The notes under the pieces: model-generated
Told to the model about the DNA's origin: nothing
Databases searched by the model: none
What the model saw: only the letters and a program-made list of their open reading frames with translations
DNA from: Ceratotherium simum simum
Lineage: Eukaryota > Chordata > Mammalia > Perissodactyla > Rhinocerotidae
DNA: 64,000 nucleotides
Assembly: GCF_000283155.1 (NCBI RefSeq)
Contig: NW_004454175.1
Coordinates: 3,571,556 to 3,635,555 of the forward strand
Reading direction: 5' to 3'
Program-made: the position numbers and the translations under genes
Shown: positions 12,009 to 22,894 of the stretch, one piece after another
Position numbering within the stretch: the first letter of the stretch is position 1
How the letters are laid out: each line of letters opens with the position of its first letter

Positions 12009-12128
12009 AGGTGAACTGCGGCAGAACTATGCCATTTATTTTTATTACCATGCATTAAAAATTACGTTTACAGATAATTGTTTTTCTCCTTCCAATAAAG
12101 CACGATAAAAAAAAAAATCCAGAAGAAT

Positions 12129-12163
12129 ATTTAATAATACTGGACCACCAGGGAGGAATTTTA
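12129..12163 (-). repeat. tRNA-Glu-like motif, copy B
   Basis: On the minus strand it reads TCCCTGGTGGTCCAGT followed by an ATTAAAT-containing tail. It lies 155 bp from copy A in the same orientation. On the plus strand both copies carry CCACCAGGGA, a partial CTCF-like core. Confidence 0.6.
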
Positions 12164-12637
12164 AAAGTTGATTTTTTTATTGAAAAATTAGATTTGCTTT
12201 TTTAAAATTTCCAATTATTTTTAAGTGCAATTTGTGAAGAAATTATTTTAAACCAGGGCAGTATGAATTTTCTGCTGGGGGAGTGTCTCAGAGATTAAGT
12301 TACTCCTTTACAGGAGTAATTACCTAATCAAATCACCCCTCAGAACCATCAGTTTTAAAATACCTGTGCAACTGACTGTGTTTTACAATTCTGGGCACAA
12401 CACATTTTCATGGTTTCTATTAGAGTCATGTTTCTAAACGAATAAAATCTAAAACCCCAGACAAAATAAACTCTTGATTTTTTTTCCCAATAACGTACTA
12501 GATTGGGAAATTTTTCTATTTACCAGTTTCTTTTAAAAGGAGAATAAGTCAAAGGCAGAGCTTTAGCAGAAGCAAACTGAGAGAAAAGAACCAAAAAGAG
12601 GAAAAAGAGAAAAAAAATCAAAAAGAAATTAAATTAG

Positions 12638-12858
12638 AGCCAGCCCTGATGACCTAGTGGTTGAAGTTCAGTGTTCTCACCACTTTGGCCACCCAGGTTC
12701 AGTTCCCGGGCACAGAACCACACCACTGGGGATGGAGTCACACCACTCCTCTGTCAGTAGCCATGCTGTGGTGGTGGCTCACACAGAAGAACTAGAAGAC
12801 CTACAACTAGAATATACAACTGTGCACTGGGCTTTGGGGAGGGAAAAAAAAAGAAAAG
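12638..12858 (+). mobile_element. ERE SINE (equine tRNA-derived)
   Basis: It opens 'agccagccctgatgacct', has an internal box B-like 'ggttcagttcccgggc', carries the 'acaactagaatatacaac' module, and ends in an A-rich GAAAA tail. Perfect 17-bp TSDs flank it: AAAAGAAATTAAATTAG at 12621-12637 and 12859-12875. It lacks the 'gcagatgttagctcaggg' tail module found in the other copies. Confidence 0.9.
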
Positions 12859-12947
12859 AAAAGAAATTAAATTAGGCTTCACACAATAGTTGAAATGATG
12901 ATCTCTCTAAACTTCACCTGACGATATTTACAATTTGGAGGGAAATC

Positions 12948-13075
12948 ATTGTTTCTCTTTCCTCTCCCCCTCCCCTCCTTCTCCTTCTCTCCCTCCATTC
13001 CTCCTCTGTTCTCCCTCCCTCCTTCCGTCTCTCTCTCTCTCTTCCTCGCCCGCCCCCTCCCCCACCGGCTGCGCG
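12948..13075 (+). repeat. Polypyrimidine tract merging into a CpG-rich patch
   Basis: About 110 bp of almost pure C/T is followed by 'gcccgccccctcccccacc' and 'ggctgcgcgcacagagcc'. Roughly seven CpGs lie within 75 bp, unusual in this CpG-poor window. It could adopt triplex DNA or mark a weak promoter or enhancer. The ORFs across it are low-complexity artefacts. Confidence 0.7.
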
Positions 13076-13079
13076 CACA

Positions 13080-13670
13080 GAGCCCTTTTCAGACGTCTTC
13101 TAAGCTCATCCTCCATCAATATGAGAATGCCCTCGCCTGCATCCCTCACAGATGCCAGCCTATCACGTCAAAACGTTAGCTGATTTGCCCAAAAGGCGGG
13201 TCACTCTCTGACCAGCAGACACTCTCTAAGGTGAAAGAAGATCCTTGTCTCCCTATAGCTCTCACTTTGGGTCCTACTACTGCTCTTTCTTGAAGCCATG
13301 AAAAGAAAGAGTAGTGGTTCTCGAGCGAGTTTTGCAAATCTATCAGCCAACTCAAACCAGAATACGTATTGCTCTGTTTTTTTACAAATTGCATGTGACA
13401 AAAGCAGTCCCTGAGTTCTGGGCTAAAGTCAGTCAGGGAGGTAGAGGACACCTCCCCCCACCCCCATACACACACCCCTCAAGTCTGATTTTCTAAAAGG
13501 AAAACTCCTTCCTAACTGGTTCTCAGGATAAAAGAAGGGACCAGGGCCAGAATCAGGCAAAATGATGAAATCACACAAAGTTGTCTTTGGCTCCTCCCAG
13601 TTCCTCTCCAATTTGTAGATTAAGGTGTTAATTTCATCACAATATTGTTTGCTAAAATATCCTAATTTTA
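13080..13670. other. Unassigned non-coding stretch
   Basis: No repeat is recognised. Overlapping ORFs on both strands lack motifs. A C-rich run (13453-13478) is the only compositional feature. Confidence 0.4.
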
Positions 13671-13685
13671 TTAAATAAATTTGTC

Positions 13686-13940
13686 GGGGGCGGCCCAGTG
13701 GCGCAAGCGGTTAAGTGTGTGCGCTCTGCTGCGGTGGCCCAGGGTTCCCGGGTTCAAATCCCAGGCACACGCTGACGCACTGCTTGGCAAGCCAGGCTGT
13801 GGCTGCGTCCCATATAAAGTGGAGGAAGATGGGCACGGATGTTAGCCCAGGACCAGTCTTCCTCAGCAAAAAAAGAGGAGGATTGGCAGATGTTAGCACA
13901 GGGCTGATCTCCTCACAAAAAAAAATAAAATAAATAAATA
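13686..13940 (+). mobile_element. ERE SINE
   Basis: It opens 'gggggcggcccagtggcgc', with 'gggttcaaatcccaggc' as box B. Two copies of the about 50-bp tail module (ggcacggatgttagcccag.. / ggcagatgttagcacaggg..) follow, then an AAATAA-rich tail. Perfect 13-bp TSDs AAATAAATTTGTC lie at 13673-13685 and 13941-13953, showing retrotransposition. Confidence 0.95.
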
Positions 13941-13953
13941 AAATAAATTTGTC

Positions 13954-14884
13954 AAAGATTAGTTCAAATTACCCCAGTTTTTGGTGGAGTTTTTGCCTCT
14001 AATGACACAGAACCCATTCATATGCTGATATTCAGGGGCGTATCGTCTACCTGCCCCAGGTTTGTTACAGAACTACCAACATGCCCTCACGTAAACCAGA
14101 AAATTGCTCTCAGTTCCAAAAGCTGAGTTTGTCTTCAGAGGCCAGGAATGTTCCTACAAAGTAGGACAACTTCAGCTCACATGGTGACTCTGCAGTAACC
14201 CTACTGTCTTGGTATAGGTTCCTTTGGTTTCAGGGCCAGCTTTGCTATGATGTAAAGTTAGCTTGCTGTGCTCAGTTCCTTCTAGAGTGAAGAAAGCACA
14301 GGCTGGTGGAGACAGATCTGGTCAGGGCTGATCAGAATTAATCTTGTTCTTGAAATGTGCAGGCCCCAGCCAGGAGCAGCACGTGACCGTGGCCAGACTC
14401 TGGGAAGACTTCTGGGCACGGCCCTCACACTGGGCCCTGACAACAAGGACCATCTTCAGACTTCAAAGTACTTCATCTTCTCTGCTGTTATAAAGACAAA
14501 AATAATCTGCTTCTTTATCATTTCTCCCTTTTGAGGAAATTGCTCAAATCGCATCTATCTCAGAGGTGGTCAGATATGTCACATCCTTGCTTATTTCCTG
14601 GGGGGATCTGAAGCTGCTGAGTGGCCTCCTCGAGCAGGTTGTGGGTACCCAAAGAAGGTATCCCATCAGTTGACAAAGACATAACGGTACACTGCTGGAT
14701 GTCAGGTTCTCAGATCACTGTATGAACACACGGGCCAAACACGCTTCCCTTTACTCAGCCTGGCACCTTTTTTCATCTAGTTTGTAACAACTTAACTTAC
14801 TAGAACATGGGTCACTGAACTAGGAATCAACTACAATTGAGATAATATAATAATAAAGCTACTACAACAATAACAAAAGCCAAT
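13954..14884. other. Unassigned non-coding stretch
   Basis: No transposon or exon is recognised in this 0.9 kb. Composition is balanced, and there are no ORFs of note. Confidence 0.4.
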
Positions 14885-15128
14885 AAGCCTCACACTTGAA
14901 TGGTGCTTCCCATTTTGAAAGACTTGCACAAACACCATCTCCCTCAAAGATGTAACCCTGTTTCACAACCCTACTGTGAAGCAAGTGCTCTCATCTCCCT
15001 ATCACAGAGGAGAAGATGAGGCTCTGGAAGCATGAAGGACTGGCCGGAGGTGACATAACTGGTAAGAGGAGTTAGTAATCTGAGTCCACATCTTCACATC
15101 AGGTCCTGTGCTCTTTCTGCTGTACTCT
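14885..15128 (-). mobile_element. MIR SINE, antisense
   Basis: 'caccatctccctcaaagat', 'cacaaccctactgtgaagc', 'cacagaggagaagatgagg', 'gctgtactctactgatttt' keep the antisense MIR order, but heavily diverged. Confidence 0.65.
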
Positions 15129-15661
15129 ACTGATTTTCCCCAGGACTGAGATCAACAGCAATGCCATAAGTAGAGGCTTAATTCTCTGATCAGGACTTGA
15201 ACTCAGTTCGACAAATGTTTATGCAGCCTCAACTCTGTACCGCCACGTATGGCATCATCCCAAATGTCTCTTAAAGATCACGAGGCCCTCCTAGCTTTCA
15301 ACTGTCCAGGCTCTTGTTTTATTAAAACAAAATATATTATGCCAAAACGGTTATAAAAATTGAGGCTATTTAAATGTTTAGAGTTAACAAATTAATGTGC
15401 TAAACACACATACACATAATTACAATGACTGGATATAGATAACTCACTTGGAAATAATGTCCAAGTCTAAATAAGAGCCCTTGGTCAAGACGAGATCTTC
15501 CTGACCCTTGGGAGAGACCCTACCTGTGCCAGGAAAGGCCTACTTCACTAGAGAGTTCAAACATTTTTAGATTCTAAAATGGATTTTAAACGAAAAGATC
15601 GGACTTCAGAGAACTTTGATTAAATTCCCAAATTATCTAATATTTTCAATTAATAAATGCA
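15129..15661. other. Unassigned non-coding stretch
   Basis: AT-rich, with no recognisable repeat or exon. Confidence 0.4.
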
Positions 15662-15667
15662 AGTGGG

Positions 15668-15850
15668 GCTAGGAAAGAGCACTGGACTAGGAGTCCAGAG
15701 ACATAGGCTCTAGGCCCAACTGTCCTGCACTAGCCAGGAAACCATGATGAAGCCCCTCAACTTCCCAGGGCCTCGAATCCTTCATCTGCACACCAGTTGC
15801 TGGGCTGCGCCGTGTGAGACACTTACAGCTTGACGTTCTGCTATGTGAGC
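15668..15850 (+). mobile_element. MIR SINE
   Basis: 'gaaagagcactggactagg', 'tctaggcccaactgtcctg' and 'cagggcctcgaatccttca' follow the MIR order. The 3' half is weak. Confidence 0.65.
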
Positions 15851-16750
15851 ACCCATCCCTGGAGAAGCTCCTTCCTGCTCTATGAACTAAAACTAATGAT
15901 TGCTTCAAGCAAGCAGGAGTGCAACACTGTGTGAGAAAAAGAGAATGTGCAACCACCAAAACAAACAAGCCCTGACTTCAGAGACCAAGCTGCACCAAAT
16001 AATGGCAAATGGCAGTCACTCGGAGGCTCACTGCACCCAGAAGGGCATTTTGTTTTACACGATACGTGGGACTATTGTGAATTTCCATCAACACTCATGC
16101 AGAGAAATTTCCAAAGCAAACATTCTTTGGAAATAAAAACTGCAGTCCTAGATGTCATCATTTTCCCTGGGCTGTGAGTCACTCAGGTGACTGCGTTCTG
16201 TATGGGCCCCCACAGGGGGCTTAAGAAATCTTCTTAATTTGCCCAAGGATGCTAATCAAGCCAAGATGCTTAGAGTCCTGAGCTTTTGTGCTGATGTGCT
16301 GTGTTTGTTTTAAATCAGACTCCTATTTGGTATGAGGCTGAACCCTGTTATTAAATCCCCTTTTGTTCTGCGTGTACACCCATCAATCTTATCTTACAAA
16401 TCAAATAGAGAAGGGATAGCATGCTTATAATTAATCCCTCTAAGCTGTTTCCAAATATCTAGTCAGGCGCCCTATATAATGTCTACCCGTAAATATCCCT
16501 TAGTGAAATTTATCTTAATGGTGTTTATAATCTCTTTTGCAGCAAAAAAAAGGCCCGGTTTTAATATAATATAGACTTGCTTTTTTTAATGTAATAGAAC
16601 TTGCTTTGAGTTAGAGTATTATTCTGAGTGATTATATCCAAGACAGGATAGTTTTATTATCAATAAGGAAAAGAACCACTTATAACCAATGCCAGCTAAC
16701 TTTAAAAATTCCAAACTCATAAATATATTATTGTTTGTGTTACTAATTTG
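15851..16750. other. Unassigned non-coding stretch
   Basis: No transposon landmarks. Overlapping short ORFs at 15900-16177 have no motif. The rest is AT-rich with TAATTA-type words. Confidence 0.4.
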
Positions 16751-16754
16751 GAAA

Positions 16755-17215
16755 TCGGGCAGAGGCTATTAACTGTCCCCAAGTATTCATCAGCTCCTCC
16801 CTTTTAGAAATAGAATCTCTTCTAAGTTTTAGCAAAGCACAGAGCCACCCAGATAAAGACTACATCTCTTAGCCTCCCTTGTAGCTAGCTGCAGCCATGT
16901 GACTAAGCTCTTGTAAATAGGATGTGAGCAGAAGTGATGTGTGCAACTTCCAGCTCTGGGCGTTGTAAGAAATCTGAGAATGCACTCTTTTTCTCTTTCC
17001 TCCTTCCGCCAGGCTGGAATGTGGAGGTAATGCCAGCTTCAGGCAGATGTGGGCAACATCTTTGGGACAGGCAGAGCAACAGGAGAGAAAGAAGCTCAAT
17101 TCCTGGATGATGCCGGACACCTGCCTTCCTCTAGGCTATTATAGGAAAGAGAAATGGGCATCAATCTTGACTAAGCCACTGCGTTTTGTTACAGCAGTTT
17201 AGTAAATACACAAAT
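16755..17215 (+). mobile_element. MaLR/MLT1-like LTR
   Basis: 'cttagcctcccttgtagct', 'gcagccatgtgactaagc', 'gatgtgagcagaagtgatg', and a 3' end with 'gactaagccactgcgtttt' plus 'gttacagcagtttagtaaa'. This is the word order of an old sense-strand MaLR-like LTR. A related but more decayed copy is at 34355-34645. Confidence 0.6.
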
Positions 17216-17348
17216 ATAGAAATTTTACTTTAACCTTTTACTGTACATCCCCTTTTCCTACAGAAAATCATACTCTCCCATGTATTTTTTTGCTGTGTGG
17301 ATATTCATAAAAACAAACATTTTAATATGTACTATAAGTGTACAGGGA

Positions 17349-17547
17349 GGCAGCATAGTGTAGTATTTCAAAGTGAGGGTACTGATGTCAGTCCCCAGAA
17401 TTCAAACATTGACATTGCCACTTACTAACTTTTTGTGACTTTGGGAAAATTATTTACCCCTTCTAACCTCAGTTTTGTCATCTATAAATGTGATCATGAC
17501 AATGCCTATGTCATATGGGTGTGATGAGAATTAAACAATAATGCATA
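17349..17547 (+). mobile_element. MIR SINE, 5' part (interrupted)
   Basis: 'ggcagcatagtgtagtatt', 'gccacttactaactttttg', 'aacctcagttttgtcatc' and 'gtgatgagaattaaacaat' are MIR. The element breaks at TA (17546-17547), where a Tigger-type MITE is inserted, and resumes at 18303. Confidence 0.85.
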
Positions 17548-18302
17548 CAGTCATGCACCACACACTGACATTTTGGTCAACAATAGACCACATAGACAAC
17601 AGTGGTCCCATAAGATTAGTACCATATAACCTAGGTGTGTAGTAGGCTGTACCATCCAGGTTTGTATAAGTACTGTAGGGAAGGAAGAAATTTTCCTCTA
17701 TCCTTCTAGGTTCTTCTAGCTTTTCTAAGAATTAAATTGACTTGAAACAGATTAACAGGAGAAAAACAAACAAAAGTTTAATAAGATGTACACAGGGGGG
17801 AAACCCAGGAAAACCGAGTAACTCATCGAAATGACCAAAGCCCTCACCTTAAACACCATCCTCAGCTAAAAACAATAGAAGATGTTGGGGGTGGGGAGAG
17901 TCAGGGACTTCAGAGGGAAAGAAGGCAGTTCACAGGTAGGTGAAAAGGAGCAAACGTTTGGAAAACAAGTATTTGGCCACACAGAAACAGAAGAACACAG
18001 AGGGGAGCCCAACAAGCAGGCTTTTCCGGGTTCCTCCCTGTCTGTCTCCTAGTCACATTATGCTAAGATGATAGCTCGCTTCCTGAGACAGGTTTTTTTA
18101 TCTGAATTCTTTTAGGCAGTTGAGAAGGAGGTAACAAGAAAAACTGAGTCTTTTTGTTTCTTAAAAATAATCAGTTTAAATAATCCTCATGTTAAAGAGA
18201 CCATTTTGGAGTGGCAAATTTTGTTCCCTTCAGTACACTCTATGATGTTCTCACAACAATGAAATCGCCTAATGACACACTTCTCAGAGCAAAGCATGAC
18301 TG
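17548..18302 (-). mobile_element. Tigger-type (MER2-like) MITE, interrupted by an LTR
   Basis: The terminal repeats CAGTCATGC.. and ..GCATGACTG are flanked by the TA duplication typical of Tc1/mariner-Tigger elements (17546-17547, 18303-18304). Internal words 'gtggtcccataagattag', 'aacctaggtgtgtagtagg' and 'caatgaaatcgcctaatga' match antisense MER2. Without the LTR and its TSD the element is 192 bp. It has no transposase and is inserted in a MIR. Confidence 0.9.
17674..18232 (-). mobile_element. ERV1 (class I endogenous retrovirus) solo LTR, antisense
   Basis: A 559-bp block starting TGTAGGG and ending CA, flanked by a 4-bp TSD GTAC (17670-17673 and 18233-18236). A 4-bp duplication fits gammaretrovirus-like ERV1 integration. 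On the minus strand the R/U5 region carries ATTAAA in 'cttattaaacttttgtttg', then 'tctcctgttaatctg'. No internal retroviral genes remain, so this is a product of LTR-LTR recombination. Confidence 0.9.
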
Positions 18303-18362
18303 TAAAGAGAACATAAGTTCTCAGTAGGTGTTAGCCTTTGTGATAATGATAATATTATTGCT
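18303..18362 (+). mobile_element. MIR SINE, 3' part
   Basis: 'aaagagaacataagttctc' and 'agtaggtgttagcctttg' complete the MIR broken at 17547. Confidence 0.7.
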
Positions 18363-19737
18363 ATGTCTAAGCAGCAAATTTAGGTAGTCATATAGGACAA
18401 AAAGTACTGTGGAGTATAACTTCAATTTGTCCTGACTCTGATAAAGATAAGCTGAAATAAAATTGATTGTGCAAAATTGAAAAGCCTCCTTTTTTAGCTC
18501 ATTGCCTTGCTCCTTTGTTCCCTCAAGTGAAGCACTTCTTCCTCATTTTTATTCCTAGTTTCTAAATTGCAAGCAAGCAAGAATGGATCTGTTGTCATCA
18601 ACTCTTAAGTTCACCTTGGTATTTTCATTTAGAACCTTTGTTCAGGGAATCCTGGGCAATATATTTTAGGTAAGAGAGGTATTTTGTGGTGCTTCTTACT
18701 AATGCATATTGAAACTCAGTTTCTCAGTCGTTCTTCATGCTTCCCTGCTGCTCAGTCATCTTCCTTTGTCCTCAAACTCTCCAGACCCTAAACACTTGGT
18801 TTGAGACACAGGAACAAACATAGGAACAAATATTAGCTGTTTAGGAACTCCATATATGAAGAGTGGAAAGAGTTGAGAAGGGTAGAAAGATAAGTTGTAT
18901 AATGATCAAACACTGTCCATTCCAGCCCTGGGGCTTCGGGAAGTTTAGAGGTGGCTGGGACGGGAGGAAAGACACAACGTTGGGAATGGAAAACTGGTCC
19001 TTATATGATCTAGGACACATATTTTAGGTGTATGGGCTGTTGATGATAATGATAAAAATGAGGGATGACTAAACACTGAGGGATGTTAGAGTAAATGTTA
19101 ACATAAATACCAATTACAGATCCTAGAGTAGTGAAGCCAGAGGAGAAAAGCCAAATTGCAGAGTTTTATAAATCACAAAGTTTCAAAAATGAGGCATTAA
19201 CAAGAGTGATGATGATGATGATAATGATGATGATGATAATGATGAAGACAGTTGAAGAAGATGCCTTTGACAATGCCTGCCATGTCCCACTGTCCCCAAT
19301 TTAGCCTGCCCTGCTCAGAGCAGAGCAGCTCTTCTAAGCACTACAGAATCCCATTCCCTCTGGCCAAAGCTGATTAGACCAGTAGAAACACCTAATCCAT
19401 GATAGGCCCATCAGATTCTTTCTCTAGCGTATATTGTTCATTTACACAACAACTGGTTTCCACTTTAACTATGATAGACTAGACTTGTATCAAACCAACC
19501 TTCTTGCCAAGAACAACCAGATGAGTTAAAATACCAAACTAAAATAATTAAAATAAAATAAAATAACTACCAAGGTAGCAAGACCTGAGGGCCAAGATCC
19601 TGGAGAGAAGGAAAGGAAAGCACAAAAGATTAGTCTGACATTTGGCAATACTTTTCTCCTTGACACATTTTAAGTAGTGGCTAAGAGGCTGAAAAGCTGA
19701 GAAGAGCTTTCTGTTTTCAGTTTTCTGCTGTTGAGAC
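18363..19737. other. Unassigned non-coding stretch
   Basis: No named repeat except the GAT microsatellite at 19206-19247. Confidence 0.4.
19206..19247. repeat. (GAT)n microsatellite, interrupted
   Basis: GAT trinucleotides with AAT interruptions, about 42 bp. Confidence 0.9.
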
Positions 19738-19752
19738 AAAAAATCAGAGTTC

Positions 19753-20001
19753 TGGGGCCGGCCCAGTGGTGTAGTGATTAAGTTCACGCGCTCCATTTTT
19801 GCGGCCCAGGATTCACAGGTTCGGATCCTGGGCGCGGACCTAGGCACTGCTTATCAAGCCATGCTGTGGCAGGCGTCCCACAGATAAAGTAGAGGAAGAT
19901 GGGCACGGATGTTAGCCCAGGGTCAATCTTCCTCAGCAAAAAGACAAGGATTGGCAGCAGATGTTAGCTCAGGGCTAATCTTCATCACCATACAAAGAAA
20001 A
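19753..20001 (+). mobile_element. ERE SINE
   Basis: It opens 'tggggccggcccagtggtg', box B-like 'aggttcggatcctgggc'. Two tail modules (ggcacggatgttagcccag / cagatgttagctcaggg) precede the A tail. Perfect 15-bp TSDs AAAAAATCAGAGTTC lie at 19738-19752 and 20002-20016. Confidence 0.95.
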
Positions 20002-20016
20002 AAAAAATCAGAGTTC

Positions 20017-20387
20017 AGGGCCCACCAAGAATAAGAGTCCTGGAAACACCCCAAACCTTCCACTGGAGTCACTGAAGGGCTCCACCCTAAGAATAAGGAC
20101 TTATAGAAATAAACAATCTCTATACAGACTGACGCACAAATTTGAATCAGCTCTATCTCAGATTGGATTAAGGTAATTAGCCTCTATCCTAATAGCTCTG
20201 TCCAGCATCAGAAGCAAAAGTATATCCTCCCTGGGGGATAATAACATCATCGGGAACCTCAAATGATCTCTTTAATTTTTTCTATACAATGTTCAGCACT
20301 CAATAGGAGACCATTTAACCAAAACCATGAGATGAAAATATATCAGACAACAAAAACAAACCTCAGGAGAGCCAGCTATTGTAGTTA
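20017..20387. other. Unassigned non-coding stretch
   Basis: I recognise nothing here. Confidence 0.4.
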
Positions 20388-20535
20388 TCATTGACTCACC
20401 AATTCATTGCACACCTACTACACTACATGTCATGAACTGTGCCAGGCAAGGAGACTACATTGATGAGTAAAACAGTTATGGCTCCCGCCTTCATGGAGCT
20501 TCTAGTCTGGTGGGGGAAATCAACAATAATCCTTC
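20388..20535 (-). mobile_element. L2 LINE 3' end, antisense
   Basis: 'caccaattcattgcacacc', 'gaactgtgccaggcaagg', 'cttcatggagcttctagtc' and 'aatcaacaataatcc' are antisense L2. Confidence 0.85.
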
Positions 20536-20589
20536 ATTTGAACTAAGAGTAATAAAGAGTCAGGGAAAGTCCATTAATGGTGACAGGGA

Positions 20590-20935
20590 GGAAACTGTGA
20601 GTCATGAAAAGTGGTGGTCAGATCCCATGCAGGCATAAATTTTGAAGGAGCAAAACCTAAGAGCCTTGCAAAGAAAGCTGATCTGCCACAGAGGAGACTA
20701 TAGTATATTTGCAGAAAAAGCATAGATGAGAGAATCTGCAGGCCCAAAGGAGAACCAGAGAGATGGAGAGTAGCTTCCTGATGGCATTCTAGTTCCCAGG
20801 AAGTGTAGTTACATTTCCCATAACTGGATTCCATGAGATTGACTCTAGGCCCTTTTAATCAGCACTGTTTTGACTTGAGCTTTCTTAAGCGAATTTCAGA
20901 TCCTTGCAACAAAGAGGCTATCTGATCAAGACAGG
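20590..20935 (+). mobile_element. Possible MaLR-like LTR relic
   Basis: 'tctgcaggcccaaaggag' and the end 'tccttgcaacaaagaggc' plus 'tctgatcaagacag' recall the 3' end of MaLR-type LTRs. The match is weak. Confidence 0.3.
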
Positions 20936-22894
20936 AGTCATTTAAGTGACCTAGGAACTATTATGCTGCAAAAAAGGGAAGAGATATAAATTAAATGTGT
21001 TGGACTAGCTTGCTATGAATTTCATCCAATTACATTAGAAAACTCTACATATATGTGATCAAACTTACACAGTGTAATCATATGCTGAGAATGGAAAACA
21101 ATGAGACGGAATTGCGATTCTGTGCCCCAACATAAATAAGGCTGCCTCCAAAGGAGTCAAGGTTACCTCCCAGACAAGTGAAAATCTAAATGTGGTGTTT
21201 AAACAAGTATTATTATGTTACACTCTTTGACCAAATCACAAAATATGTTTCCGGTGTTTTTAGCCATGTAGTTCTTTTTCTGGAAGTATTTTATTGTGTT
21301 TTCTCTGTGTAAATCCCTATCGTTGCTTCTCCTCCTGCCACCGATGACTCCAATTAGAAGGCCCCTCTGGCCCAATTGCATATATTCAAAGTGGTCCAGG
21401 AAGAGAGTGCTGTGCAGAGGCAGACAGGGCAAAGATACATAAAGGCACGTGAATGCACCAGGGAGATGATGTGTGGAAAGGTGGAATGGTACTTGGGGTT
21501 TAGCAAAACTAAACCAAAAACTAATTTAAAAGTAATATAACTAAAAGGACACTGGGCATATTTAAATTCCAAGAGCCAGAACTTCAGTACTCTTTTGCAA
21601 CCTTGCCCAAATACCCTCTGGCGATAGTAATTGTATTTTCTCCTCACTCCTTTTGGCTTGTTTGCAAATAGGCCAGATTACGTTCATTTACAGGCTTATG
21701 TTATTTATGTTGATTTACTGGTTCATCTGTACACATACACCCACAACACATATAGTTTATGAATTTCAATCAAGCAGTAAAAAAAAGAAAAAGGAATAAA
21801 TGTTTTTTGTTGGTGAATTCAACATAGCACAGTTTAGAATTTTACCCATAGAAATGTGAGGTCCTTTTTCCTCATCCAAATCCACAAAAATGAAACAAAA
21901 GAAACAACCCTCACTAAGTAAAATGAGCTAAAATTAGCAAGCAGCAAAAATGATGTCAGTTGCCCAGGGCAACAAATGGTTGATGGATGGAATAATTAAG
22001 ATTGACAGTAAACTAATCTCTGTTCCTTTATTGAAAACAAAGTCCCGTGAATCAATTAGCCTTGTCATGGATACCTTTTGTAAAACAACTATGACATTCC
22101 AACCACTTCTCTTTGTTTATGGGTTTGCCTACCCTTCAGTAAGTGCAGGGATTCATTCAAAAGCACCAAGAGATAATAATAGAGGATTCCAATACATTAG
22201 GCACTGCACAAACAAATATAGCCACAGTCCTTGAAAAAATACAAATGTCACAAACAAAGTAGGCCCAGAAGCCTTCATGGATGTTCTCAAAGACATAATA
22301 TCTTCTTTGCTAAGCAAAGTCTAAAAATCATCCTTTAAATGGGCCAAGCAGGTACCTGTTAGAATGGAGATCCATTGGTCTAGCCTCATCAATGGTAGAG
22401 TTGGGAGAGCAAATGGCGTTAAAAGGAGATCTTCTTGTACTCACATAGTCACTTTGGGGTCTGAGACAAAACAAGAAAGACAAGAAGCTGAAAGAAATGG
22501 AAGGAGGGTGTTTCCAGAGCAGGGGGCTTTGTGCTAACATCCTATACCAAATAGATCAACTCTGTAGCTACTGCAAGCGTTACCCTAAGTTAGGGAATAA
22601 ATCAAAATGATCAGAGATGGCCAAGGAGAACTGCACTCGGCTTCTAGTGCTTCCGTGACCTGAGTGAGAGCAACAGTTGCTATAGTCACTTAAGAATCTG
22701 AGGGATTTTACAGTGAATCAAAGGGCATGGGGCAGAGGGTTATGACTTAAGCATAAAACCCTTTTTGAGTTATTTTTATAGAAAATCTTGCTCGTTTTAT
22801 ATGTCTACGCTCCTGCTTCTTTTTCAGTACAGTGAAAGTCACTTAATGTTTCTTTGATGCTGCAGGCTCCTGCAGTGCTTTGCAAGTAGTACTT
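20936..22894. other. Unassigned non-coding stretch, 2 kb
   Basis: No transposon or exon is recognised. Open frames of 70-97 codons at 21199-21647, 21950-22234 and 22328-22540 are chance-length and motif-free. Confidence 0.4.

Larger units (their letters stand above)
11041..12620. other. Repeat-poor AT-rich block, candidate conserved non-coding region
   Basis: This is 1.6 kb without recognisable transposons, rich in homeodomain-like TAATTA/TAATTG words. It holds a perfect octamer ATGCAAAT (11279-11286) and the duplicated tRNA-Glu-like motif described separately. The composition resembles developmental enhancer deserts, but conservation cannot be judged from one sequence. Confidence 0.35.

Noticed and set aside
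11974..12163. tRNA-Glu genes
   Set aside because: Only the first 16-19 nt match. The anticodon arm, T arm and 3' acceptor strand are absent.
12935..13183. Three overlapping ORFs in the C/T-rich tract
   Set aside because: Low-complexity translation of a polypyrimidine repeat.
17674..18232. Retroviral coding remnants
   Set aside because: The block is a solo LTR. No gag, pol or env-like sequence is visible in it or around it.
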